Below are positions 42,926 to 51,210 of a stretch of DNA of 52,893 nucleotides, piece after piece. The notes beneath the pieces were generated by a model, which saw only the letters and a list, made by a program, of their open reading frames with translations, was not told where the DNA came from and made no database searches. Origin of the DNA: CAKQOE01 sp051892195 (lineage in GTDB: Bacteria; Bacillota; Clostridia; Peptostreptococcales; Anaerovoracaceae); NCBI GenBank assembly GCA_051892195.1, contig JBJFFZ010000049.1, positions 1 through 52,893 on the forward strand, in the 5' to 3' direction. A program made the position numbers and the translations under genes. How positions within the stretch are numbered: the stretch's first letter is position 1; each line of letters opens with the position of its first letter.

Positions 42926-43617
42926 AACTGCACCTCCTCCGGAGCTGACGTCCGGGCTTCCGGAGCGGCCTCTTTCTCTGCTGCGGACTCCGGTGCCGCC
43001 TCCTCTGGGATCTCTGCCTTCGGGTCCGCCGTTTCAGGGGCATCCGTCACAGACACGGCTTCCTCCTGCAGGTCTCCATCGGGTCCGGCGTCCCCTGCAG
43101 TTTCGGCTTCCGCGCCCTCCGGGGTCTCTGTTTCCGCCGTTTCGCTTTCCGGCGGAGCCGCTGCGCCGGAAGCGTCCTCCGGCTCGTTTTCCGGCTGCGG
43201 AGCTGCCGCTGCCTCCGGGACAGCCTCAGCATCGGAAGCTTCCGGTGTTTCCGGTTGCGGTTCTTCCGATGCATCTTCCGTCCCTTTCTTCTTTTTTAGT
43301 TTTTCATTCTTTTCCAGAATTTCCAGCCATTCCTTATCCTCGCCGATCAGATCTCTGGCCTGCTTCATCATCCGGGTATCGATGTACTCGATAAATACCA
43401 GAAACCCGCAGGTGAGAAACAGGGCGGCCAGCCAGAGAAACAGAAGGGCGCCTTTGGAGATTTCTGTCACCACCAGAAGCAGCACCATCACAAATGGAGT
43501 GAACAGGAGGTTCCACAGGCTTCTGCGGATATACCGGCGGCTGTTGGCGTGCATTTCATTCAGAAGCTGCAGCATCTGGGCACAAAGCTCGTAATATTTC
43601 TTTTCTGATTCGTTCAT
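42922..43617 (-). CDS. Two-helix membrane protein with long acidic disordered tail
   Basis: The 231-residue protein has a short helical N-terminus (KYYELCAQMLQLLNEMHANS), a basic stretch (RRYIRRS), and two membrane helices at about 36-52 and 57-77. A charged segment ends in a lysine run (LKKKKG) before about 120 residues made almost only of Glu, Ala, Pro, Asp, Ser and Thr. The tail has no aromatic, His, Met or Cys residue and should be disordered, most likely cytoplasmic by the positive-inside rule. I do not recognise a family. It sits between two YhgE/Pip genes, 19 bases after one and overlapping the other, so it is co-translated with both. Confidence 0.8.
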   Translation of the reverse strand: MNESEKKYYELCAQMLQLLNEMHANSRRYIRRSLWNLLFTPFVMVLLLVVTEISKGALLFLWLAALFLTCGFLVFIEYIDTRMMKQARDLIGEDKEWLEILEKNEKLKKKKGTEDASEEPQPETPEASDAEAVPEAAAAPQPENEPEDASGAAAPPESETAETETPEGAEAETAGDAGPDGDLQEEAVSVTDAPETADPKAEIPEEAAPESAAEKEAAPEARTSAPEEVQL

Positions 43618-43636
43618 AGCATTTCACCCGCCTGCA

Positions 43637-46543
43637 TCACATCAGGCCTGTCTCCTCCATCTTTTCTTCCATGTGCTCCACAAAGCCCTCAAAGGCTTTT
43701 GATTTCAGGCCGATGATCACGCCCACTGCTGCAAAGATCAGCAGTACCGCAAGATACCAGAAATAATCATGCTCATAGGTTCCGGCGATGCACGCCCGCA
43801 TGGCCCCGATGGAGTAATCAAACGGCAGGAACCGGTACAGGGCCTGGAAGGTCTCCGGCAGCAGCTGGATGGGATAGGTTCCTCCGGAGCCTGCAATCTG
43901 CATGATAAACAGCAGGATAGCCGCCGCCTTTCCCAGAACTCCAAAGGACAGAGCCAGGGAGTAGATCAGGATGGAAAAGGCGAAGGATGCCGTCATACCG
44001 GCTGCAAAGAACAGCACCGGATGCAGACACTGGATCTTCAGCACAAACAGATCTGCCGCAAGAATGATCACAGTCTGGATTTCATTCAGCACAAAAAACA
44101 GCACATACCGGCCAAAATAAAGCTCCCAGGTCTTCGGCTTCTGCAGCCCCTCCGGGGCAGCCGCGGTGAGGAACACGGCGGTCAGTATGATGTTTCCGAT
44201 CCAGATGGCCAGGGATGTATAAAACGGCGCCATGCCGGAGCCGTAGTTTTGCACAGGGTAAACTGCATTTGTATGTACCTCCACCGGTGTGGCGAAGAAG
44301 TCGGCCGTCTCCTCAGGGTCAAGCCCCAGGAGCACCTTCAGATCCCGGATGATCTCCGCATCCTGCAGGTTTTCAATGTCTTCTGTAAGGGGCTGGATTC
44401 TGTCCGCAAGCACCTCAAGAACCTGCTGCACAGCGCTGAGGCTGTTGTTTACTCCATACAGGCTGAGGCCGGCGCCCTGAATCACATCCTTTCCCCCTTC
44501 CATCACGCTGACGGAATGAACAAGAAGGGCAGAGATCTCGTCCATAATCTCTTCGATACTTTCAAAGGTGCGGTCTGACTGCGGCTGCAGCGTATCGCGG
44601 ATAAACGCCGCAGTGCTCAGGGCCAGGGTCGATGCCTCCGACAGAACCTGCTGCGCCTCTCCGGTGGTATCCAGAAGGGTCTGGGCGCTGTCCAGCACAT
44701 CCTGAAGCTCGTCCAGATTCTTTTCCAGCTTTGTAAGGGCCTGAATCAGATCGTCGGCGTCTGCATCAGGCACCTGCATCTGAATGCCTTCAAAGGTCTT
44801 TCGCAGGAGCGCCGTCTGGGCTTTGGTATAGACAATCTTCACCCTGGCATTCAGGATATCCGACGGATCTGCGGTGCTCCCCTCGCTGAGACGGGACAGG
44901 GCTTCCAGCTGCGCCACTGTATCCTGCAGATCCCGGTTCACCTGACGCTGAAGGGGCGCAATAGCATCGGGAGCCGCCTCCACGCCTGCAGCATCCAGAA
45001 GATTTCCGGACTGGGTCAGAATGATGTCCAGATCCTTCTGCAGGGTCTTGTACTGGGCCTGCAGCTCTGCGGCTCTCGTTTCAATCCGTTTGATGACAGG
45101 CCCCACGATAGCGTAGTCATTCTGAAGCTGCACAAGTACCGCAGTATCCACGCCTGCATAGGCCAGAGAAAGCATCATAAGACCCGTACTGTCTCCTGCG
45201 GCCTTCTTTGCCTGTATCTCCATGAGATTGTTCTGGGCTTCCGCCACCTTCGCAGGATCCCCGGAAGTTTGAATCACTTCCATAAAATGCGTTGCCTCTG
45301 CCGTCAGCAGAGCTTCCACTACCTTACTGGTAGAGGCATTGACCAGAGATGCTGCCACCTGAGGCTCCATCCAGCCGAAGCCCGTCACATTGCCGACTGC
45401 CTGAGTCATGGCCGCTTTCAGCGCCGTCTGAAACGCAGTCAACTCCGCATAATGCACCTCGATGTAATCCAGAAGTCCCTGGGTCTGGTTCAGAAGATAA
45501 TCCGTTCCGTCGCAGGCGGTGAACACCACATCATCCAGATCCCCGTCCGCCTGATACAGGATATCCAGAATCTTCTGGATGTTTTTCAGCATGTCCACAT
45601 TTTCTGCAAGGAGAGACTGGGCATCCCCGATGGCAGCCGTAAGATCCTGAACGCCGTCCACCTGACTGATCGATGCCACAATGCCGGACATTTCCCTGAT
45701 ATTTTCATCCAGGCTTCCTAAGGAGTCGGAGGCGTGGTTCAGATCCTTGTTCAGGTCGTTCCGCAGCTGCTGCGTATAATCCTTCTGGGCGTTGAGATCC
45801 GCAATACTGCTGCTGATCCCCCCGATGGCACTGTCCACCAGAGCATCCGTCTCGTCCAGATTTCCCATAAGCAGCCGGTCCGCCGAAATAAACGCGTCCA
45901 CGGCCTTCTGATAGCTGTCCATGTTTTCCTTCAGCTTCAGTAGGGATTCCCTTGAATCGTCCGTATCCCCTTCCAGATTCTCAAGATCCTGCTCCAGAAT
46001 ATTGAGATGCCCGAAGACTGAGGTCATGAGGGCCTTGATGTACTTCTGGCTGATGCTCCGCTTCAGCACCGTGGAAGCGGAATCCGTCATGCGGGTGGCG
46101 ATGGGATTCTTTTTCTGATTCTGGTAAAACGTGATGGTGGGTGCGCCGTCATGGTTCTGAATGCCGTCAAAATCAAACATTCTGGAGGTAAAGTCCTTCT
46201 CGATCACCACACTGCCGTAGTAGGTTCCGTCCTTTACCCCTTCCTCAGCCTCTTCCCGCGTTTCCACCATGGTCCAGCCGATGTCGGACCGCTGCCGCAG
46301 ATCCGTCAGGAGTTCATCGCTCATATTGACCACGGTTCCGTCGTCCAGCGTGCAGTCCTGGTCCTCCGAGTAGACGGCGATTTTCAGGCCGCTCAGGTTT
46401 TCATAGGGATCCCAGCAGGCATAAATATTGAGCCCCGCATAGAGCACCGGCAGGAGGCACATGCCGGCAATGAGAAGCCATGCCAGCCCACTCCGTGCAA
46501 GTCCGCGAAAATCGGATTTTACAATACGAATAATGTTCCTCAT
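43637..46543 (-). CDS. YhgE/Pip family membrane protein (first copy)
   Basis: This 968-residue protein is a paralogue of the 40460 gene with the same layout: N-terminal helix (about 17-37, LAWLLIAGMCLLPVLYAGLNIYA), a very long extracytoplasmic region with many Asp/Leu/Gln heptad-like stretches (about 60-760), and about six C-terminal membrane helices starting near GSGMAPFYTSLAIWIGNIIL. The matching GTYPIQLLPETFQALYRFLPF motif precedes the last helices. Both copies share ENL/CYP-type N-terminal segments after the first helix. It leads the three-gene operon; the start has AGGAAAG upstream. Confidence 0.88.
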   Translation of the reverse strand: MRNIIRIVKSDFRGLARSGLAWLLIAGMCLLPVLYAGLNIYACWDPYENLSGLKIAVYSEDQDCTLDDGTVVNMSDELLTDLRQRSDIGWTMVETREEAEEGVKDGTYYGSVVIEKDFTSRMFDFDGIQNHDGAPTITFYQNQKKNPIATRMTDSASTVLKRSISQKYIKALMTSVFGHLNILEQDLENLEGDTDDSRESLLKLKENMDSYQKAVDAFISADRLLMGNLDETDALVDSAIGGISSSIADLNAQKDYTQQLRNDLNKDLNHASDSLGSLDENIREMSGIVASISQVDGVQDLTAAIGDAQSLLAENVDMLKNIQKILDILYQADGDLDDVVFTACDGTDYLLNQTQGLLDYIEVHYAELTAFQTALKAAMTQAVGNVTGFGWMEPQVAASLVNASTSKVVEALLTAEATHFMEVIQTSGDPAKVAEAQNNLMEIQAKKAAGDSTGLMMLSLAYAGVDTAVLVQLQNDYAIVGPVIKRIETRAAELQAQYKTLQKDLDIILTQSGNLLDAAGVEAAPDAIAPLQRQVNRDLQDTVAQLEALSRLSEGSTADPSDILNARVKIVYTKAQTALLRKTFEGIQMQVPDADADDLIQALTKLEKNLDELQDVLDSAQTLLDTTGEAQQVLSEASTLALSTAAFIRDTLQPQSDRTFESIEEIMDEISALLVHSVSVMEGGKDVIQGAGLSLYGVNNSLSAVQQVLEVLADRIQPLTEDIENLQDAEIIRDLKVLLGLDPEETADFFATPVEVHTNAVYPVQNYGSGMAPFYTSLAIWIGNIILTAVFLTAAAPEGLQKPKTWELYFGRYVLFFVLNEIQTVIILAADLFVLKIQCLHPVLFFAAGMTASFAFSILIYSLALSFGVLGKAAAILLFIMQIAGSGGTYPIQLLPETFQALYRFLPFDYSIGAMRACIAGTYEHDYFWYLAVLLIFAAVGVIIGLKSKAFEGFVEHMEEKMEETGLM

Positions 46544-46586
46544 AAATTGTCTTTCCTGTCTTCTTCCTGTTCCAAAATGTCTGTTT

Positions 46587-46592
46587 ATTATA
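46587..46592 (-). promoter_or_regulatory. Possible -10 box of the YhgE/Pip operon
   Basis: A perfect TATAAT on the minus strand lies about 45 bases before the 968-residue gene. No good -35 box is seen 17 bases away, so the call is weak. Confidence 0.35.
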
Positions 46593-46786
46593 CTACTTTC
46601 TCAAAGGAAAGCATACCTCAAATGTCGTGGTGCCGGAGCCTGCTCCGGACAGAAGCATTCTTTTTTCCTTATGTTCCAAATCTTGTGTACAACAGAAATA
46701 TTTCCTCTTTTTTGATGTTAACCATATCACTTATGTATCATTGTGTTTATTAATTCCCACAATAATCAATTCGTCGTATTTAATTT

Positions 46787-46973
46787 TTTTCCACAACGCT
46801 TAATCGGCAGAAAATATGGGGTTTTAATCATTTTTCCACCTTTTTTGCACAGGTTATCCACCGCATGGATGTGGATAACTTTTCTTCTTCAAACCATTGA
46901 AATCACTTGCTTTCAAAGTTTTTCAACAAAGCTCCGAAAAAAGTTATCCACAGATTTTGCATATTTTTACACA
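46787..46973. promoter_or_regulatory. Cluster of DnaA boxes
   Basis: Two perfect boxes TTATCCACA are present, one on the minus strand (46870-46878) and one on the plus strand (46944-46952). Near-matches on the plus strand are TTTTCCACA (46787-46795), TTTTGCACA (46843-46851), TTATCCACC (46854-46862) and TTTTACACA (46965-46973). Such density in an AT-rich intergenic region is far above chance and marks a DnaA-binding region, either a replication origin or a DnaA-controlled or titrating site. No dnaA gene lies in the window. Confidence 0.75.
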
Positions 46974-47045
46974 GGCTGTGCACAGAATGTGTACAGTCGA
47001 ATTATTTTCGGCAGAATCCCCCTGTCAATTAGGATTTTTCAGAAA

Positions 47046-47852
47046 TTATTTTGAAGTCACGATTTTTATGCTTGCATTTTCCGAAGTCTTTTTCTCAATG
47101 CCCAGATAGCTGAGAATTCCGTCTGCCACTGCCCGGGCCAGCAGCTCCTGATATTCCTCCTCCTGAAGCCGGGAGGCTTCGTCATAATTGGAAAGAAAGC
47201 CGCATTCCACAATGACCGTAGGAACCTTCGCCTCTTTCATCAGCAGAACATCATTCTTTTCCATAGCCAGCCGTGTATTTCCATTCTCTATATACCCGAT
47301 CAGCAGCGCCTGAATCTTTTCTGCAAGAATCCTGCTCATTTCCGCCTCCGCCGGTTCGCAGGAGGTGGTGTAGAAGGTCTGGGCCCCAAAGACGCTGCGA
47401 TCCTGCCGGTAGCTGTTGAGATGGACGCTTACCAGCGCATCAGGCTTCAGCTTTTCCGCCATGGCAAGCCGTGCCTTCAGGTCCTCAGCCTTTTTCCCCC
47501 GGATGCTGCTTTTTTCTTCGCTGTACAGGCCGCAGTCCTCCTCCCGGGTCATTTCCACCCGCACGTCATATGGTTCCAGCGCCTTGCGGATTTTCTGACA
47601 GATGCTCAGATTGATATCCTTTTCGCATACCCCTTCTGCGCTGACCGCGCCGCCGTCAATACCGCCGTGGCCCGGATCCAGAAGGATCACAGGCTGCTGA
47701 TTCAGAAATCCCGCTCCCAGCCGCTGGCTTACCGTTTCCGCCGCCGCCATCAGAGGGTGGTGTGCCAGAAATCCTGCACACAGCACTGCGGCAAGCAGAA
47801 AGATTCCCCCGCCGGACCTCAGCCTTCCCCGTAATATTATCCCCTTTCTCAT
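47046..47852 (-). CDS. N-acetylmuramoyl-L-alanine amidase (CwlD-like, Amidase_3)
   Basis: The zinc amidase cleaves between muramic acid and the stem peptide of peptidoglycan. The 268-residue protein has an N-terminal membrane or signal segment (about 14-36) and a single Amidase_3 domain. The domain has DPGHGGIDGGA with zinc ligand H62, an acidic ligand near E77, SVHLNSYR with the second His, and VIVECGFLSNYDEA with the catalytic Glu. The size and lack of binding repeats resemble CwlD, the enzyme of spore cortex maturation; with SigH present, a spore former is possible but not shown. Confidence 0.92.
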   Translation of the reverse strand: MRKGIILRGRLRSGGGIFLLAAVLCAGFLAHHPLMAAAETVSQRLGAGFLNQQPVILLDPGHGGIDGGAVSAEGVCEKDINLSICQKIRKALEPYDVRVEMTREEDCGLYSEEKSSIRGKKAEDLKARLAMAEKLKPDALVSVHLNSYRQDRSVFGAQTFYTTSCEPAEAEMSRILAEKIQALLIGYIENGNTRLAMEKNDVLLMKEAKVPTVIVECGFLSNYDEASRLQEEEYQELLARAVADGILSYLGIEKKTSENASIKIVTSK

Positions 47853-47894
47853 AGCTCCTCCCGTCCTTGATTCTTCAGTTCATTTTATGCCTGC

Positions 47895-47933
47895 AAAATA
47901 AAAAAATGCGCATCGCTTTTAAACGATACGCAT
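47895..47933 (-). terminator. Terminator of the TauE/SafE gene
   Basis: On the minus strand a 10-bp stem with one mismatch (47906-47915 with 47924-47933) is followed by a T run (47899-47905). It lies between the permease stop and the amidase start. Confidence 0.85.
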
Positions 47934-47989
47934 GAATCTTCAATGACTTTCAGGCCCTAAGGGCCTGTGGGCAGCCGGAGCCCCGGCTG

Positions 47990-48763
47990 TTACGCAAAGC
48001 TGCGGAGCAGATCCCAGGCCACCTTTCCGATGAGCAGAACAATGACGCAGAGCATCACCGGGCGGATAAATCCGCTCCCCCTGCGCACGGCCATCTGGGA
48101 CCCGAGAATGGAACCGATGATGTTGCAGACCGCCGACGGAACAGCATACCGGAAATCCACCGCCCCCGCCAGAATAAACGTCACGCAGGCCGCCACATTG
48201 GAAGCCAGGTTCAGAACCTTGGCATTGCCCGTCGCGGTCCGCAGATCAAACCGCAGCACGGTGGTGAAGGCCAGAGCCGCAATGGTTCCCGTTCCCGGCC
48301 CGAAGATTCCGTCATAGCCTCCCACAAGCACTCCGGCCAGCAGCGCAAAGATCATCAGCTTTGTACTCCCCAGGGTTGCAGAGCGGTCTTCCTCCCCGCC
48401 GATCTTCTTCACAAAGATAAAAATTGCAACCAGAGGAAGCAGCACCACCAGCATGAGCTGCAGGACCCGTCCGTCCAGCAGCATGACCACCCTGGACCCG
48501 ATGGTGGAGCCCACAAAGGAGCCCGCCGCCGCAATCAGGGCGATCTTCAGGTTCACAGCCCCGTGCCGCATATAGGTTCCTACGGCAAAAACGGAGCCGC
48601 AGGCCGCAGACAGCTTGTTTGTTCCGTAGCACATATGGGGCGGCATGCCCGTCAGGAAATACGCCGGCAGAGAGATAATCCCCCCTCCTCCCGCGATGGA
48701 ATCCACAAAGCCTGCAAAGCCCACGATCAGACTCACCGCCGCAATCATCAGTACATCATTCAT
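47990..48763 (-). CDS. TauE/SafE (TSUP) family permease
   Basis: TSUP proteins move sulfite, sulfoacetate or other small anions; the substrate here is unknown. The 257-residue protein starts at the ATG at 48761-48763, with AAGGAT upstream; the ATG 39 bases earlier would add a non-hydrophobic tail. About eight membrane helices are predicted. The family start GFAGFVDSIAGGGGIISLPAYF and the repeat GGYDGIFGPGTGT are the two pseudo-symmetric motifs of the fold. Confidence 0.92.
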   Translation of the reverse strand: MNDVLMIAAVSLIVGFAGFVDSIAGGGGIISLPAYFLTGMPPHMCYGTNKLSAACGSVFAVGTYMRHGAVNLKIALIAAAGSFVGSTIGSRVVMLLDGRVLQLMLVVLLPLVAIFIFVKKIGGEEDRSATLGSTKLMIFALLAGVLVGGYDGIFGPGTGTIAALAFTTVLRFDLRTATGNAKVLNLASNVAACVTFILAGAVDFRYAVPSAVCNIIGSILGSQMAVRRGSGFIRPVMLCVIVLLIGKVAWDLLRSFA

Positions 48764-48783
48764 AAATCTCATCCTTACAATCC

Positions 48784-48800
48784 GGCTGCCCCGGGCAGCC
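48784..48800. other. GGCTGCC/GGCAGCC inverted repeat before the permease gene
   Basis: 7-bp arms with a 3-base centre lie just upstream of the TauE/SafE gene. The same arm sequence occurs in reversed order at 28307-28323. No T run follows. Confidence 0.45.
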
Positions 48801-48887
48801 ACAACGCATTAACACACGGTGTCCATCATACCACAGATTATTGATCTGTCAAAGGTTCCTTTGTGTATCCTGCGCAGCCCCGCCGGA

Positions 48888-49553
48888 TCAAGGCATATAA
48901 TTTCTGGTGATTTCCATGATTTTTCCGTTTTCCGTGCGGACCACCATGGCGTTGGCGTTAAATTCCTCGTCGCTGTTCTCCATAGCCGTCAGAAAGTCCC
49001 CTGCATACATGATTTTCCCCTGGTTCTCCGGATCGGAGTTGTCCGTAAACACAAATTCCTGTGCCACCGGAATGGTCACTTCGCCCACCGGGAAGTAACG
49101 AGGTCCTGCATCCATGATCACTTCATGATACTCACCGTCATTATCCGTATAAAGATCATAGCCGCCTTCTTCCAGTCCGCCGTTGATCACAGCGTACTGA
49201 CCCTCCATTTCAATGCTTTCCACACAGACCTTTTTCCCGTTTATCAGGATGTTATCTCCGACCTTGAGGCTTGCGATGTCAACCGGATCAAAGCGTTCAT
49301 AATCCCATACCTGCATGGCCACGCAAAGAGCCCCGTCATCGTTCAGCTTCACGTCAGACCCTTTGAAGGATGCGGCAAAGGTACTGTCCTCCAGGTGATT
49401 CACATACAGCGTGGACTCCAGAGGCTCCACCATCAGGGCATCATCCGCCCCAGGCACTGCCGTGCTGACATTTCCCGCAGCGCTGCCACAGCCTGCAAGC
49501 AGTGTAAAACCTGCTGCCAGCAGAATTCCGCAAACAAATTTTTTCATCTTCAT
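48888..49553 (-). CDS. Putative lipoprotein of unknown function
   Basis: The 221-residue protein starts at the ATG at 49551-49553 with AAAGGAGG upstream. It has a type II signal peptide: MKMKK, a hydrophobic stretch, and the lipobox LAGC with C22 as the lipidated residue. The mature part is acidic and mostly strand-like (GDNILINGKKVCVESIEMEG, YFPVGEVTIPVAQEF). I recognise no family. It follows the MATE transporter gene by 38 bases and probably shares its transcript. Confidence 0.8.
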   Translation of the reverse strand: MKMKKFVCGILLAAGFTLLAGCGSAAGNVSTAVPGADDALMVEPLESTLYVNHLEDSTFAASFKGSDVKLNDDGALCVAMQVWDYERFDPVDIASLKVGDNILINGKKVCVESIEMEGQYAVINGGLEEGGYDLYTDNDGEYHEVIMDAGPRYFPVGEVTIPVAQEFVFTDNSDPENQGKIMYAGDFLTAMENSDEEFNANAMVVRTENGKIMEITRNYMP

Positions 49554-49591
49554 TTTTACAACCTCCTTTTTGAGATCTTCGCCCGGGTGCA

Positions 49592-50971
49592 TCATTCCTG
49601 CTCCCCCGGACCTCCTGAGAGAATCTTTTTAAACCTGACTGCAAAGAGAACAGCCGTAAAGGATACGGCCAGAAAATCCGCCACAGGCTCTGCTGTGTAC
49701 ACCGCCATGGCAGGGTCGGAGCTCAGGATGCGGGGCATGATGTAGATCAGCGGGATAAGCAGCACAAATTTCCGCATGACGGCCACAAGAATGGATTCCC
49801 GGGCTCTGCCGAGGGCATTGAAGGTGATCTGACACGCCATCTGTATGCCGAAAAGCAGCGCCGCCCCAAGGTAAACCCGCAGAGCCTTTTCTGTAAACCG
49901 GATCAGCGCTTCCTCGGTGGTAAACATGGATGCGAACATACCCGGAAAACACATGCAAAGCGCCCAGAACACCACAGAATACAGAATGCTCACCTTAAGC
50001 AGAAGCCGGAACGCAGCCCGGACCCGCCCGCGGTCCCCCGCACCATAGCAGTAGCTGATAATAGGCTGTGCTCCCTGTCCCAGTCCCTGCATGGGCATCA
50101 TGGCAAACTGCATGACGCTGGTGAGAATCGTCATGGCCCCTACCGCAATGTCGCCCCCGTACTTCTGCAGAGAGCTGTTGAAGCACACCGCAATGACGCT
50201 TTCACTGGCCTGCATGACAAAATAGGAGGTCCCCAGAGCTACGCAGGGTAAAATGACCTGCGGCGCAAGGAGCATATTCCTCAGCCTCAGACGGAGAACC
50301 GTTTTTCTGCCGCACAGAAAGCTCACCACCCAGATACAGGACAGGGCCTGGGAGATCAGCGTCGCCACGGCAGCCCCCCGAACTCCCATGTTCAGACCGA
50401 AAATAAAAACGGGATCCAGCACAATATTGGCAACAGCCCCGATCATTACGGAGATCATCCCGGTTCTGGCAAAGCCCTGAGCCGTAATAAAAAGATTCAT
50501 GGAAAGGGTGATTTCAACAAAGATGGTTCCCAGAGCATAGATATTCATATAGCTGACTGCATATCCCACGGTGTTTTCACTGGCCCCGAAGGTCATAAGC
50601 AGATCGTAATTCCAGATCAGCATCACCACCGTCAGAATAAGAGCAATCAGAACCTGCAGGCTGAAGCAGTTTCCCAGAATCCGCTCTGCGGACTCCCTGT
50701 CCTTCTGTCCCATAAAAATCGTAGCCCGGGGCGCTCCGCCGTAACCTGTGAGCGCCGCAAAGGCCGACACTACAAGAATCAGCGGCATGCACACTCCTAC
50801 CCCGGTCAGGGCGGCAGCACCCACATGGGGAATATGCCCGATGTAGATGCGGTCCACAATATTGTAAAACATGTTGATCATCTGCGCCGCCACCGTTGGG
50901 ATCGCCAGCCGGAAAAGCAGCCTTCCCAGGGGCTCCGTGCGCAGAAACTCCTGACTGTCTGTATTCTCCAT
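49592..50971 (-). CDS. MATE family efflux transporter
   Basis: MATE proteins export cationic drugs or metabolites using Na+ or H+ gradients. The 459-residue protein starts at the ATG at 50969-50971 with AAAGGGG upstream and has about 12 membrane helices. RLAIPTVAAQMINMFYNIVDRIYIG at the start and the mid-protein repeat GAMTILTSVMQFAMMPMQGLGQGAQPIISYCYGA are typical of the NorM/DinF branch. Substrate unknown. A -10 box (TATAAT, 51019-51024 on the minus strand, with an upstream TG) is a likely promoter. Confidence 0.93.
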   Translation of the reverse strand: MENTDSQEFLRTEPLGRLLFRLAIPTVAAQMINMFYNIVDRIYIGHIPHVGAAALTGVGVCMPLILVVSAFAALTGYGGAPRATIFMGQKDRESAERILGNCFSLQVLIALILTVVMLIWNYDLLMTFGASENTVGYAVSYMNIYALGTIFVEITLSMNLFITAQGFARTGMISVMIGAVANIVLDPVFIFGLNMGVRGAAVATLISQALSCIWVVSFLCGRKTVLRLRLRNMLLAPQVILPCVALGTSYFVMQASESVIAVCFNSSLQKYGGDIAVGAMTILTSVMQFAMMPMQGLGQGAQPIISYCYGAGDRGRVRAAFRLLLKVSILYSVVFWALCMCFPGMFASMFTTEEALIRFTEKALRVYLGAALLFGIQMACQITFNALGRARESILVAVMRKFVLLIPLIYIMPRILSSDPAMAVYTAEPVADFLAVSFTAVLFAVRFKKILSGGPGEQE

Positions 50972-51018
50972 ACATTCCCCTTTCAAAAGCTTCCTTTATC
51001 ATAAATGGTTTAAGGAGG

Positions 51019-51024
51019 ATTATA
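51019..51024 (-). promoter_or_regulatory. Possible -10 box for the MATE-lipoprotein operon
   Basis: A perfect TATAAT on the minus strand lies about 48 bases before the MATE start. There is no clear -35 box, but TG-rich sequence precedes it. Confidence 0.45.
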
Positions 51025-51081
51025 ACACAAAACCACCAGAGGTGCCCGGAAACAGAACAGATTCTGTTCCTTGAAGCTGCC

Positions 51082-51099
51082 GGTCCGGGGCCCCGGACC
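51082..51099. repeat. Perfect 18-bp palindrome
   Basis: GGTCCGGGG and CCCCGGACC are perfectly complementary with no centre base. It lies between the MATE promoter region and the flavoprotein terminator. It may be a protein-binding site or the remnant of a hairpin. Confidence 0.6.
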
Positions 51100-51103
51100 C
51101 GAC

Positions 51104-51136
51104 AAAAAGGCCGTCGGTTCAGCTTCGACGGCCTTT
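51104..51136. terminator. Terminator of the iron-sulfur flavoprotein gene
   Basis: An 11-bp stem (51106-51116 with 51126-51136, AAAGGCCGTCG/CGACGGCCTTT) is followed on the minus strand by TTTTTG. It lies just past the stop of the 51211 gene. Confidence 0.85.
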
Positions 51137-51210
51137 CTGTTCTTCTATTACACTTTTTTCATGGAGGTCTTGCAATGTATTCAGTCGATTCGTCTATTGA
51201 CGATAAGCGT

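Larger units (their letters stand above)
46544..47045. other. Gene-free AT-rich region with DnaA boxes
   Basis: This 502-base stretch separates two minus-strand genes and encodes no supported protein. It holds a possible promoter of the YhgE operon near 46587, a short inverted repeat CCGGAGC/GCTCCGG (46635-46650), an AT-rich segment (46700-46840) and the DnaA-box cluster at 46787-46973. Confidence 0.8.

Noticed and set aside
43055..43300. Tandem repeat or CRISPR-like array
   Set aside because: The repetition is codon-level low complexity (GAG, GCC, CCG) without regular repeat units or spacers.
42756..43394. Long plus-strand frame opposite the acidic-tail gene
   Set aside because: It mirrors the low-complexity Glu/Ala/Pro tail in antisense and reads as Pro/Arg/Leu-rich nonsense.
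46544..47045. Firm call as the chromosomal origin
   Set aside because: Gene direction does not switch here and no replication gene is nearby; kept as a DnaA-binding region only.
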